Assembly: GCF_000247695.1 (NCBI RefSeq)
Contig: NW_004624747.1
Coordinates: 10,211,192-10,275,191, forward strand
From: Heterocephalus glaber
Lineage: Eukaryota > Chordata > Mammalia > Rodentia > Bathyergidae
Length of the DNA stretch: 64,000 nucleotides
Direction: 5' to 3'
Part shown: positions 39,501 to 46,100 of the stretch, in pieces
How the letters are laid out: each line of letters starts with the position of its first letter
Position numbering within the stretch: the stretch's first letter is position 1
Made by a program: the position numbers and the translations under genes
Notes under the pieces: generated by a model
Told to the model about the DNA's origin: nothing
Database searches by the model: none
Seen by the model: only the letters and a program-made list of their open reading frames with translations

Positions 39501-42500
39501 ATGTACCCAAGCTGGGCTCAAACTCCCTCACACAATCCTCCTACTTCAGCATACCAAGTGCTGGGACTACAGGCGTGTGTCACCATGCATTTTTCCCCTA
39601 GTACTGGAGATCAGGCCTTATGCATGCTCAATACATACTCTACTACTGAGCTACATCCTCAGCTCTTTTTTTAAATTTTTAGACAAGGTCTCATTACATT
39701 GCCTAGGTTGGCCTTGAACTTGTGATCCTCCTACCTCAGCCTTCTGAGTAGCTGGGATTACAAGCATACACCACTGTACTTGGCTGACTAGCTTTTTTCT
39801 GAGAAGGTTCAGGAACTGTCCTAGTTTCTCCCATAAAAGGGAGCTCTCTTGAAAGGGTCTCAGTACACTGTACAGTGAGAGCAATACACTAGGGAACCTT
39901 GAAGGACCATGTACCATAAATAGTCATATCTAGGTATGCCAACACTGACACCTACACAAATAGGCTGAATAGAAAGCTGGCCTCAGCTAGAAAAGTGGGC
40001 CTTTCACATACACTCACAGAACATATAAAATTTCTCTTCAGTATGACTGTACCCAAAGTGAAATAGATTTAACAAGAGATGGAAAGCTAGCTATCTTTCA
40101 AAATGGAGTTTCACTGGGAGTAGCTCAGGGGTAGAGTACTTGTGTAGCATTATGTTCAATTATCAGCACTGAAAAAAAAAAAAACTTTCTCCCTAAAATT
40201 CCATTAAAGAGGATGTCTAAAAACATTTAAAATGAGGTTCCATCTACAGAAACAAAAAGCAAGGCCTACTTGTAGAGGAAAATATTATATTATATACCTG
40301 AGGGCCTGGGATTTAGCTCAGTGGTTCTGGTGCCTGCTTTGAAAGCACAAGGTCCTGAGTTCAATCCCCAGTACCAAAACAAAACAAAAATACAGGCGTA
40401 TATTACATACCTGAAGGGCCAGGGATTTAGCTCAGTGGTTCTGCCACCTGCCTCGCAAGCGCAAGGTCCCCGGTACCAAAAACAAAAGGGGGGCGGGGTG
40501 CTCACTTCAGCAGTACATATAGTAAAAAAAAAAAAAAGGGATTACATATTACATACCTGAGCCTCCTTTGTCTGGGTTTTATGACTTTTAAAGCTTCCTT
40601 CATGATCATCTTCAACTGTAGAGCTGGCATTTAGAGCTGCAATTCGAATCTAGAAATGGGGTTTAAGGTAGACAAGTGTTGTTTTCAGGTGAATACAATT
40701 CAGCTCCAACATACAGTCTATTCTACCTTGAGAAGCTATGGAAAATAACCATAGAGGACCACATAGGAAAGAGAGGGGCTAGAATGTGTGTAGGGGGACC
40801 ATGCCAATCTGCAGAAAACATGTCTTGGTCTCATCACCAGTTCAGACTGGAAGGTTCACTTGAGATTTGGACAGCCCGAAGAAGAAACACAGAACTGTGG
40901 ACTAAATAAACTGTGGAATAAACATCTTTCTTCAGCTGCCCAGCTGTAGTCCATCTGTTTAGCAGCTCTTGCAGCCCCAGCCACTGTACACTCACAGCAG
41001 TCCTTGGCTTCTTAGTCTCCCCGTCTCGCAGTCATCCTCAGCTGCTTAATCCACATTTATATCAAAATACACAAAAGTAGCCATGTGCAGGAATGACCTT
41101 GGCATATAAGTTACTTACCAGGCCAGCATCGACCTTGGCTGTATCAGTTATTTACACTGAGACCAACGAGGTGCACCTGCCCCGAAATCTTGCTGACTTG
41201 ACTTAATGCCCACCAGAAATCACCCCCTCAGCCTGAACCAAAGTACTGCCATCTTGCACTTTCCCATTGCCCTACACTTGGGTACCATCCACTGCAAAAA
41301 GAGCAGAGGCTGAGGACATCCCAGCAACAGCTCAACACACTGGAAGGTCAAAGTATTAAAAAGAATAATAATGCCAATAAAACATGCTACTGTGCCTTGC
41401 CAGCAACTGTGAGGAGACCCTATAAGCAACTTCAACAGCCAGTCAAAATCCACACCCTCAACTGTACTAAGAGCCCTCCTGGGAGCCTTTACTCCCTGGA
41501 GTAAAGTACCAAAACAATATTTAGCACCAGCCACATAGGCAGGCATCAGCACTTACCATATTGAGAGAGAGATTCAGCACCTCCACAGAGCATCACCTTC
41601 CATTACTGACAGAGGCTGTGCCAGTCCATAAATCTTCTAGAAAAGAAACAGGACTCAGAGAGGTGGTCTTATGGATGTGTATCAAATTTACACATTGATA
41701 ACAGAGTACATATTCTCCAGTATTCACAGTACATGCACACACACACACCAAAAACGATTACACATTAGATCACAATAAAAAACCTTCCCGCAAGTGCAAG
41801 GTCCTGAGTTCAATCCCCCGTACCAAAAAAAAAAAAACCTTCCCTAAAATAAAAATATTTGAAACACTTCTGATCACATTATAACTAGAATTTACTAACA
41901 CTGGCCAAAAATGACAGAGGTCCATCTGTCTAAAAATTTAAAGTATCTTATTAGACAACTTCTGAGTAAAAGAAAATGCAACTAAAACTAGAGAAATTTA
42001 AAGAAATATAACAATGAAATCATCTAAGCAGGAAAAAAAAATCATACAATTATCTTCATAGAAGAGAAAGTCTTTGAGGAAATTCAATACCTATCCAAAA
42101 AAATAAGAATTGAAAAATACTTCTTTACAACTAAAGGCAAAGGGGCCAGGGATTTAGCTCAGTGGTTTCGCCACCTGCTGCGCAAGCGCAAGGACCGGAG
42201 TTCGATCCCCAGTACCAAAAAAAAAACCAACTAAAGGCAAAATCATATATAATGGAGAAGCCCTATAGGCCACTCAGATTAATGTAAGGAACACAGTAAG
42301 GATGACCACTATCTCTGCTGCTACCCACCACTGCATTAGACTCAGCCTACACAATGAGAATAAGGAAACCTGAGGTCAGTGGCACCTCAGTTCACGAACT
42401 CAATTCTTTCCACAATTCTGGTCACAAGTTGAACTGGATAAACACTGACCCAAATTCCCTCATAAGGTCAACATTGAACGTAACAGTTGAATTTGACTGG

Positions 42501-45500
42501 GTTCTCATCCAATTCAGTTTGTAACCAGAATCACGGAACTGAGATACCATTGTATAAGAATGGGTAAGAAGTAAAAGTACCACTAATTGCTGGTAATCTG
42601 TAGAATACCCAGAAAGCTCCAAAATTAATGGAAAAACTGATGCAATAATAACTCAGTGAAGTAGCACAACATAAGATTGGCATAAAAATAAATATAAATA
42701 TTAAATATATATAAATAAATATAAGAAAATATATAAAATATAACAAAAAACCTTAAGATTAGCATAAAAAATCAAGAACATTTCACATACACAAAGTAGA
42801 AATGGAAGTTAGCAGAGGAAAGCCCCATTTGCAATAGTATTAAGGTGACTGAATCCTTAGGAATAAAGATAAGAAATATGCAACCTATGCACAGAAAATT
42901 TTAAAACACTACTGAAAGATACTACAGTGAACTTGAACAAATGGAATGACATCCCCTGTTCTTAGGAAGAATTCAACAATATAAAGTTATCAATGCTCCC
43001 CAGTTAACTTAAATCTCAAAATAAAAATACCAACAAGATAATAGACAAACTGATACTAAAGTGCATGTGGAAAAACAGAAAAGGTGAGGGGCTAGGGATT
43101 TAGCTCAGTGGTACCACCCCTGCCTCACAAGCGCAAGATCCTGAGTTAAATCCCCAGTACCAAAGGAAAAAAAAAAAAAAACACAAAACAAAACAGAAAA
43201 TGTGAAAACTACATAGGAAAATAATGAAAATGAAAAACTGTAAGAGGATGAGGGGATAAGCACTACAGATATTAAAGCATACTACAGAAAGACTTAATAG
43301 TGAAAATGTTCTGACAGTGATTCACATGTACTTAAAGAGAGCAAGTCCAGAATTAGATGCAAGTACCTATGTGCTTTGGTCTGAATTCAGCTTGAATATA
43401 TCCCCCAAAAGTTCATGTGCTAGAAGAGTAGGACTCAAAGTAAACATCACATATAATAAGGTATATCAACATTTTGGATTTCTTCACAGGGTACACTGAG
43501 GACACAAAGATATTATTTGTGATATTCTGATCAAAAATGTATATCTTGGGCCGGGGATTTAGCTCAGTGGTTCCACCACCTGCCTCGCAAGCCCAAGGTT
43601 TCAAGTTCGATCCCTGGTACCAAAAACAAAAAACAAAAAACAAAAAATGTGTATCTTCCCTCTAATCATGAGAAAACACTGGACAAACCTAAACTGTGGA
43701 ATGTTAGACCAAATAACTGATCAATTCAATCCCCTGCACCTCTCCCCACAAAAAATAAATAAAATAACTGATCAGTATTCTTGAAAAGTATCATGGCCAG
43801 GGAAGACTGAGGAACTGTTATAAACTACTGGAGACCAAAAAGAAATAACCAAATGCAATATAGGATATTGGTCAGATTCTGGAATGAAAACAGAAACTCC
43901 TCAGAAAAATGGTAAAAGTCAAATCAAGTTAGTAGTATAATGTTAGTTTCTTGTTCCAGATAACTGTACTGTGATTATGTAAACTATAAACATCAAGGGA
44001 AGGGCCAGGGATTTAGCTCGTGGTTCCGCTGCCTACCTCGCAAGCAGAAGGTCCTGAGTTCGATCCCTGGTACCAAAAAAAAAAAAAAAAAAATCAAGGG
44101 AAGCAGGATAAGGGACAAAAGGAAACTATATTAGTGTTGCAACTTTTCTCTAAACCTAAAATTTATTTAAAATTTGTAAAAACTTAAAAAGAACTAAGCA
44201 TCTAAGACTACACATTTATCATCCTGCATGTAAGCAATTCAACAATGATGACCATGTACTTATTCACCATGAGCCGCAAAAAGAGCTTTAAAAGAGCTAT
44301 AAAATAAAAATGAGAAAGTGAGTACAGTACCAACTAAGTAAACTTTATCAGAAATGCTTGGAACCAGAAGTGTTTTGAATTTCAGATTTCCTTTCGATTT
44401 TGGAAAGTTACCTATTTTGGGATGGGGCCCAAAATTCATTCATGTTTCATATACACCCTAATAGATGGCCTTATACTTTATACAGATTATGTTGAAAAAT
44501 TGTTAAAGTTCCACGATGTGTCCTCCCTCCCTTGGAGTCAAATCTACACTCAAAGAGTTTCTATGGGAGCATTTTGGATTTTCAGGTTACTGGTGCCCAA
44601 CCCGTATTCATTTCTCAGATTCCCAATCCAGCAGTTGCATTTTTCTCAGAATAGCACATTCACCACTTTAAGCTTACAAGTTTCCAAACTCTGAGTATGG
44701 TGTCCGCATCCTAGGAACACATGATAAAAAACAGTCTGGGCATATGGGGACCCTTGTCCACAGAGTGAATGAAAAGTGGTGGTGTTTCTTGACCCACTCT
44801 GGGCCAGGAGTCCAGAAGCTAAAGCCCTAAGCTTGGTTCTGGCAAAACTTGGCTGTGTGACTGGCTTGGCATAGATGCCCCTATTTAGGTCTGTTTCCGC
44901 TACTATGTGACACTCTGAGCTAGACGATTCCACGATTAACCAGCCCCGTTGCTTCTGTACATTTTTAATGAGAAAAAAAATTTTGTGACACGTGACACAT
45001 TACTTCATGAAAAGATCATGAAGTTTATACAAAATTCAAATTTCAGTATCCATAAAGAAAATTAGCTGACCATAGTCACTATTTTATGTACATATTGTCT
45101 TTGGCTGTATCCACACTACAATAACAGAGTTAAACAGCCAGAGTACGGCCCCTAAAGTCAAAAATTCTAATTAAAACATTGTTGTTTATTATATTCAGAA
45201 CATGCTATAATAATATATTTACCAAAAGCTTGCCGAACCCTGAAGGAGACCATTCTAAAGATATTCTAACTACAGTAATGAATCACACAGAAAGAACCTT
45301 AGCTGTATAGAATCCGAAATTATGATCTATGATAATCCAAGTCCTGAAGAGTTAAGTGGCCCCCAAAGCCACCTCTGCAGTCACCTGAGTGTGTCGGGTG
45401 AGGTCTGTCTGCAGCAGCACGGTCAAGAGTCTCAGCTGGAGTCGAGCTGACCCACCAGACGTCCTTAAGGAAGTCATTTTACCTTCCCTCGGCCTCAGCT

Positions 45501-46100
45501 TCCACCCCTGTAAATGACATTAATAATGACAGCACTCACCTCTCAGGGCTGCTGTGAAGGTGAGTGAAAGGACGCCAGGAAGAGGTTAGCACCAGGCTTT
45601 GCGTTCAGCACTCGCCGAATCGATAGTGGTCCCGCAGGGGTCACGGTGACCCACTCCCAGGACCAGAACCCTCCTAGGCACCTCAGGGAAGCGAAGAGCG
45701 CCGCGAGGAAGCCCGCGGGGGCACTCAAGGCCTCGCCTCGTCCTACTAGCTTTCCGCACTGTTTCCCACACTGGCCTTCGGGATGCGGAGAAAGCTTCCA
45801 GCGTCCTCGCGAGATTCGGCCTTCGACTGGCAGCCCTCGGGCCCGCGCCTGGGTTCACGGGAGCCGCGCTCCCACCCGCGAGCCGCCCGCAAAGGTGCAG
45901 TCCTGCAGTCACCCGGCGTCTCCACGGCAACCGGCCGTGAGCCTCGACCCCCACACCGGCCGCACACGCCTGACAACAAGCTGTGTTCCCATTGGCTCGG
46001 TTGCCGGCCCTTCCAGCCAATCAGCGTGGGCCCACGCTCCTCTCACCCGCCCGCTGGCTCGCTCGGCCCTGTAGGGGGCGCCCCGCCCCTTATCTCCGCT
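8329..46100 (-). CDS. CABIN1: CABIN1 (calcineurin-binding protein 1), 5' part of gene, spliced
   Basis: CABIN1 is a large nuclear TPR protein. It inhibits calcineurin and represses MEF2, and it is a subunit of the HIRA-UBN1-CABIN1 complex that deposits histone H3.3 (family knowledge). The match rests on 17 minus-strand exons whose translations follow the human protein in order, starting [11 protein letters not shown]. Exons: 41557-41636 (ATG at its end), 40557-40649, 37458-37571, 34776-34910, 33495-33675, 30191-30320, 28627-28776, 25269-25555, 23889-24057, 21730-21866, 20921-21138, 19640-19718, 18839-19026, 17565-17717, 13524-13718, 9766-10008, 8329-8485. Every junction has GT/AG and phases add up, giving about 877 codons without a lesion. 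The TPR-rich N-terminal part is present; the calcineurin- and MEF2-binding C-terminus lies left of the window. The first, noncoding exon is presumed in the CpG island near 46 kb but I could not place its ends. Confidence 0.95.
8486..9765 (-). other. CABIN1: CABIN1 intron 17, nothing recognised
   Basis: No SINE, exon or repeat recognised by eye in these 1.3 kb. Confidence 0.7.
9766..10008 (-). CDS. CABIN1: CABIN1 exon 17
   Basis: The exon has 81 codons, [20 protein letters not shown] and onward to [10 protein letters not shown], phase 0. Acceptor cttatgctcag, donor GTAACC. Confidence 0.95.
10009..11399 (-). other. CABIN1: CABIN1 intron 16, right-to-middle part, nothing recognised
   Basis: Unique-looking sequence; a weak MIR-like patch near 10540-10720 (cacagggctggccacatgg) is possible. 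Confidence 0.5.
11400..11620 (+). mobile_element. L1-like fragment, very old
   Basis: A-rich plus-strand text (ctagaaaatataatgatcaa, ttaactcaacaggaagaaaa) resembles L1 ORF2, but no frame is open. Ends uncertain. Confidence 0.4.
11719..11805 (-). mobile_element. ID SINE
   Basis: T-run, ggtatgggtgatcaaactc, to taaatccccggccctc; flanked by caagtgtgctttt and caaatgtgctttt. Confidence 0.85.
12046..12133 (+). mobile_element. older ID SINE subtype
   Basis: gggctggggatgcagatcag, tggtagaatgaatgcttag: closer to the common rodent ID (tggtagag) than the young subtype here. Confidence 0.75.
12172..12251 (+). mobile_element. ID SINE
   Basis: Full ID flanked by aaaaacagattgaaagat and aaaaacagattaaaagat. 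Confidence 0.85.
12434..12543 (+). mobile_element. ID SINE with long A-tail
   Basis: gaggggccggggatttagct to a run of more than 25 A; small duplication acccaggta before the tail. Confidence 0.85.
12905..13125 (-). mobile_element. B1-ID dimeric SINE
   Basis: Reverse ID half (tactggggattgaactcaag) followed by reverse B1 half (gagacagggtctcacaactt to gggattacaggtgtatacc). Confidence 0.75.
13524..13718 (-). CDS. CABIN1: CABIN1 exon 16
   Basis: The exon has 65 codons, [20 protein letters not shown] and onward to [10 protein letters not shown], phase 0. Acceptor ccttttgcag, donor GTGTGT. Practically identical to human. Confidence 0.95.
14641..14790 (-). mobile_element. B1 SINE inside the Tigger element
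   Basis: Antisense B1 (ttttgagacagtgtctcactatg at one end, gagccaccacacc at the other). It splits the transposase HTH relic; catcctgacaatc/catcttgacaatc flank it as target-site duplications. Confidence 0.8.
15072..15155 (+). mobile_element. ID SINE inside the Tigger element
   Basis: Full ID element with A-tail, flanked by the target-site duplication acaatgataaag (before 15072 and near 15162). Confidence 0.85.
15484..15551 (+). mobile_element. ID SINE without A-tail inside the Tigger element
   Basis: Starts gggccagggatttagctc and stops at gagttcaatcc; flanked by acataaagtca on both sides. The A-tail has been lost or was never there. Confidence 0.75.
16350..16434 (-). mobile_element. ID SINE inside the Tigger element, reverse
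   Basis: Reverse-strand ID, from tttttcccccc through gtaccaggaatc to aaatccccagccct, flanked by agctayaaatatttgt-like duplications. Confidence 0.8.
16952..17036 (+). mobile_element. ID SINE near the right end of the Tigger element
   Basis: gggccagggatttagctcag to a run of A; the youngest-looking layer over the Tigger relic. Confidence 0.8.
17565..17717 (-). CDS. CABIN1: CABIN1 exon 15
   Basis: The exon has 51 codons, [20 protein letters not shown] and onward to NDSVVSLEE, phase 0 at both ends. The start is a TPR motif (MEQALENYD). Acceptor ttctgattag, donor GTGAGT. Confidence 0.95.
17718..18838 (-). other. CABIN1: CABIN1 intron 14
   Basis: A possible MIR relic at about 18050-18180 (gcctagcacagaactagag, ctcaacaaatatttgttgac). 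Otherwise nothing recognised. Confidence 0.5.
18839..19026 (-). CDS. CABIN1: CABIN1 exon 14
   Basis: The exon encodes [20 protein letters not shown] and onward to KARFLALQ, two bases plus 62 codons, phase 0 at its end. Highly conserved. The donor is GTTGGT. Confidence 0.95.
19640..19718 (-). CDS. CABIN1: CABIN1 exon 13
   Basis: The exon encodes [20 protein letters not shown] and onward to KGRSSA plus one base. The acceptor is gtcctgtag and the donor is GTAGGT. It is too short for a typical ORF scan and was found by matching the CABIN1 order. Confidence 0.93.
19719..20920 (-). other. CABIN1: CABIN1 intron 12, nothing recognised
   Basis: Pyrimidine-rich in part (20500-20720) without a repeat I can name. 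Confidence 0.6.
20921..21138 (-). CDS. CABIN1: CABIN1 exon 12
   Basis: The exon has 72 codons plus two bases, [17 protein letters not shown] onward to [11 protein letters not shown]. It is very close to human, with few substitutions (such as HKFLL for HEFLL). The donor is GTTGGG. Confidence 0.95.
21730..21866 (-). CDS. CABIN1: CABIN1 exon 11
   Basis: The exon encodes [20 protein letters not shown] and onward to [10 protein letters not shown], with an acidic block EEEDD. Acceptor ccatgcag, donor GTAGGA, phases consistent. Confidence 0.95.
21912..22107 (-). mobile_element. B1-ID dimeric SINE
   Basis: Reverse ID half (ggaactggggattaaatcc) then reverse B1 half ending caccaccatgcctggcc. Confidence 0.75.
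23275..23585 (+). repeat. same repeat family, partial, split by a B1
   Basis: ccatgatgtgctgccttgtc, tgaaacatctgaaaa, then after the B1 agtattttgtcactacaatg. Matches the 3' half of 4180-4590. Confidence 0.5.
23400..23520 (-). mobile_element. B1 SINE
   Basis: Reverse B1 (cttgagatagtctcactaaa to ggattacaggtatgtaccc), splitting an older repeat. Confidence 0.75.
23889..24057 (-). CDS. CABIN1: CABIN1 exon 10, basic NLS-like region
   Basis: The exon encodes [20 protein letters not shown], then a second basic run ([18 protein letters not shown]) and [11 protein letters not shown]. The two basic clusters look like a bipartite nuclear localisation signal (inference). The acceptor is tttttttaag and the donor is GTATTG. 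Confidence 0.95.
24224..24309 (-). mobile_element. ID SINE
   Basis: T-run, ggtactggggagtgaactc, to aaattcccagccca; flanked by agtttaaacctctt twice. Confidence 0.88.
24583..24643 (-). mobile_element. ID SINE with internal deletion
   Basis: Reverse ID missing the middle gcaagg region; flanked by ctgatactttttc and ctgatactctttc. Confidence 0.8.
24714..24799 (+). mobile_element. ID SINE, slightly 5' truncated
   Basis: caggggatttagctcagtgg to aaaagaaaagaaaaag tail; head-to-tail with the next ID. Confidence 0.82.
24809..24894 (+). mobile_element. ID SINE, tandem with previous
   Basis: ggggccagggatttagcttag to aaaaagaaaagc; together with 24714 flanked by agcagtac and agcaatac. Confidence 0.82.
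25269..25555 (-). CDS. CABIN1: CABIN1 exon 9
   Basis: The exon has 95 full codons, [20 protein letters not shown] onward to LLDTGAAMG. The second half is a low-conservation Pro/Ser/Val-rich linker, where it differs most from human. The donor is GTGAGC. Confidence 0.95.
26210..26297 (-). mobile_element. ID SINE within the L1 fragment
   Basis: Reverse ID flanked by the perfect 16-bp duplication atctcagttatttttg (26194-26209 and 26298-26313). The duplication delimits the ID as an A-tailed retroposon. Confidence 0.9.
27108..27225 (-). mobile_element. B1 SINE within the L1 fragment
   Basis: Antisense B1 from gagacaaagtcttgctatg to caccacacctggcc, breaking the L1 ORF2 frame. Confidence 0.8.
27884..28025 (+). 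mobile_element. B1 SINE
   Basis: gccaggcatggtggtgcaca to caacaaacaaaaaaagattc, flanked by aagattca. Confidence 0.82.
28140..28215 (+). mobile_element. ID SINE
   Basis: gggccggggatttagctcag, ending gatttccagtactg; flanked by agagaaagcaca on both sides. Confidence 0.85.
28627..28776 (-). CDS. CABIN1: CABIN1 exon 8
   Basis: The exon encodes [20 protein letters not shown] and onward to PIPFF, then a split Thr codon AC|G. The donor is GTACGT. Sequence is close to the human protein, with short basic stretches (LRKKRQ). Confidence 0.95.
28777..30190 (-). other. CABIN1: CABIN1 intron 7, nothing recognised
   Basis: No SINE or other repeat recognised in 1.4 kb, unusual for this gene. Confidence 0.6.
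30191..30320 (-). CDS. CABIN1: CABIN1 exon 7
   Basis: The exon encodes [19 protein letters not shown] and onward to MFLK, with the split Cys codon TG|T at its 3' end. The donor is GTAAAT and the phase agrees with both neighbours. Confidence 0.95.
31125..31204 (+). mobile_element. ID SINE
   Basis: ggggccggggatttagctca to gatcccctgtaccaaaataa. Confidence 0.82.
32072..32160 (+). mobile_element. ID SINE
   Basis: agggccagggatttagttca to a 14-A run; flanked by aaattgtatct and aaattgtgtct. Confidence 0.85.
32274..32402 (+). mobile_element. B1 SINE
   Basis: gccaggtgtggtggcacaca to A-tail, flanked by aatctagaga on both sides. Confidence 0.85.
32810..33125 (+). repeat. related medium-reiterated repeat
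   Basis: ggatgtgtctctgtaaagtt to ttgatcttagacttcccagc and ctatggtattttgctatac, resembling a widespread ancient mammalian repeat. Family not named. Confidence 0.5.
33304..33389 (-). mobile_element. ID SINE
   Basis: T-run, ggaactggggattcaattt, to taaatccccagcccttc, about 105 bases downstream of CABIN1 exon 6 donor. Confidence 0.82.
33495..33675 (-). CDS. CABIN1: CABIN1 exon 6, TPR region
   Basis: The exon has 60 codons plus one base, [20 protein letters not shown] and onward to LYTLSDYT. The donor is GTAAGT. The [14 protein letters not shown] and [11 protein letters not shown] blocks are TPR repeats 2-3. Confidence 0.95.
33700..33760 (+). repeat. (CA)n microsatellite
   Basis: Imperfect cacacacac run with g and t interruptions, 25 bases upstream of CABIN1 exon 6 on the gene strand. 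Confidence 0.9.
34085..34255 (+). repeat. MIR relic
   Basis: gatcttgaacctctgttctc and atcacagtgtctgacacat follow the MIR core. Confidence 0.45.
34373..34471 (+). mobile_element. ID SINE with tandemly doubled B-box segment
   Basis: The segment gacccaagttcaatccccag occurs twice in tandem (near 34418 and 34438); flanked by caactatcctttctt twice. Confidence 0.85.
34776..34910 (-). CDS. CABIN1: CABIN1 exon 5
   Basis: The exon has 45 codons, [15 protein letters not shown] and onward to AMEFYLE, with phase 0 ends, acceptor ctcacag and donor GTAGGG. It includes the start of the second TPR. Confidence 0.95.
35528..35614 (+). mobile_element. ID SINE
   Basis: gggccggggatttagctcag to a 12-A run, flanked by agaaagctatagtt and agaaagttacagct. 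Confidence 0.85.
36275..36370 (+). mobile_element. partial B1-like SINE
   Basis: tgggcacaatggtatgccta, aggatcacttgagctcagg; 3' part lost, leading into a purine microsatellite. Confidence 0.55.
36389..36612 (+). repeat. GGAA-rich purine microsatellite
   Basis: About 220 bases almost wholly purine: ggaagg, agaaag, gggagg units, with a core of tandem ggaa near 36460-36500. Located in CABIN1 intron 4. Confidence 0.93.
36745..36890 (+). repeat. MIR relic
   Basis: agcctcagttctcaaatctg, taaaataggaactcc, ggctgtgaagattaagtaac follow the MIR core. Confidence 0.5.
37458..37571 (-). CDS. CABIN1: CABIN1 exon 4, first TPR
   Basis: The exon has 38 codons, [20 protein letters not shown] and onward to LLRE, at phase 0. 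The helix-rich pattern with A, Y and L at TPR positions fits the first TPR of the protein. Confidence 0.95.
38025..38465 (+). repeat. same repeat family, longest copy
   Basis: gtttaaatatgaagtgtctc, ccatgatgtttctaacctgg, gatgaaacctctgaaatcat, gggtattttgtcacagaaac. Confidence 0.55.
39255..39338 (-). mobile_element. older ID-like SINE
   Basis: tgctagacaatgaacctagg to actgagctacacacccc, diverged reverse ID. Confidence 0.6.
39447..39590 (-). mobile_element. B1 SINE
   Basis: Reverse B1, tgagacaaggtctcatttt to gggactacaggcgtgtgtc, with the doubled internal unit. Confidence 0.75.
39596..39785 (-). mobile_element. B1-ID dimeric SINE
   Basis: Reverse ID half (tagtactggagatcaggcc to gagctacatcctcagc) followed by reverse B1 half (gacaaggtctcattacattg). 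Confidence 0.75.
40117..40183 (+). mobile_element. older ID-like SINE
   Basis: ggagtagctcaggggtagag to cagcactgaaaaaaaaaaaa, diverged. Confidence 0.55.
40303..40386 (+). mobile_element. ID SINE in CABIN1 intron 3
   Basis: ID with A-rich tail. Its left flank tattatatacctga is a one-mismatch copy of the right flank and of the exon 3 splice donor region. Confidence 0.8.
40414..40490 (+). mobile_element. ID SINE, B-box region shortened, in CABIN1 intron 3
   Basis: ID body missing the gagttcgatc segment (goes from gcaaggtccc to cggtacc). It is flanked on the left by tattacatacctga (40400-40413), which recurs at 40547-40560 at the exon 3 donor. Confidence 0.8.
40498..40537 (+). pseudogene. U6 5' fragment with A-tail, fused to an ID SINE
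   Basis: The first 27 or so bases of U6 (gtgctcacttcagcagtaca, then tatagta) run straight into poly(A). It follows an ID body, and one pair of target-site duplications encloses both. Confidence 0.75.
40557..40649 (-). CDS. CABIN1: CABIN1 exon 3
   Basis: The exon has 31 codons, [18 protein letters not shown] and onward to KEAQ, at phase 0 on both ends. Its donor, TCAG|GTATGTAATA, is copied twice into the downstream intron by retroposon target-site duplications. Confidence 0.95.
40650..41556 (-). other. CABIN1: CABIN1 intron 2, nothing recognised
   Basis: No SINE or exon recognised in these 0.9 kb between the ATG exon and exon 3. Confidence 0.6.
41557..41636 (-). CDS. CABIN1: CABIN1 exon 2, start codon exon
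   Basis: The exon is 5' UTR except for its last three bases, the ATG at 41557-41559. The acceptor is tttcttttctag and the donor is ATG|GTAAG. The start is chosen because the next exon continues directly with [10 protein letters not shown], as in human CABIN1. Confidence 0.85.
41790..41838 (+). mobile_element. ID SINE, 3' fragment
   Basis: gcaagtgcaaggtcctgagt to gtaccaaaaaaaa; flanked by aaaaccttccc and aaaaaccttccc. Confidence 0.75.
42143..42226 (+). mobile_element. ID SINE
   Basis: Full ID flanked by aactaaaggcaaa on both sides, inserted into an L1 relic. Confidence 0.88.
42377..42552. mobile_element. Tigger-like MITE, copy 1
   Basis: A 176-bp element beginning cagtggcacctcagttcacg and ending with the inverted counterpart of caatggtatctcagttccg. 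It shares the inner motif tctttccacaattctggtc with the copy at 48349-48524. It sits within an old L1 fragment. Confidence 0.6.
43089..43182 (+). mobile_element. ID SINE
   Basis: ggggctagggatttagctca to a long A-run, flanked by acagaaaa.gtg. Confidence 0.85.
43549..43640 (+). mobile_element. ID SINE
   Basis: gggccggggatttagctcag to caaaaaacaaaaaacaaa, flanked by aaaaatgtatatctt and aaaaatgtgtatctt. Confidence 0.87.
44002..44093 (+). mobile_element. ID SINE
   Basis: gggccagggatttagctcgt to an 18-A run, flanked by atcaagggaag on both sides. Confidence 0.88.
44094..45444 (-). other. CABIN1: CABIN1 intron 1, promoter-proximal part, nothing recognised
   Basis: AT-rich, no repeat I can name. May hold the noncoding first exon's splice donor; candidates cannot be ranked by eye. 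Confidence 0.5.
45445..45560 (+). repeat. MIR relic at the edge of the CABIN1 CpG island
   Basis: ggaagtcattttaccttccc, ggcctcagcttccacccctg, cacctctcagggctgctgtg follow the MIR core. Confidence 0.55.

Larger units (their letters stand above)
37572..40302 (-). other. CABIN1: CABIN1 intron 3, distal part
   Basis: Holds the ancient repeat at 38025 and SINEs at 39255-39785. The stretches 37572-38024 and 38466-39254 show nothing I recognise. Confidence 0.6.
42040..43310 (+). mobile_element. L1 ORF2 fragment, very old, plus orientation
   Basis: L1-like phrases such as ggcaaaatcatatataatgg and gcatgtggaaaaacagaaaa appear in the expected order, without an open frame. It is interrupted by a MITE and two ID elements. 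Judged by remembered L1 consensus; the ends are approximate. Confidence 0.5.
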
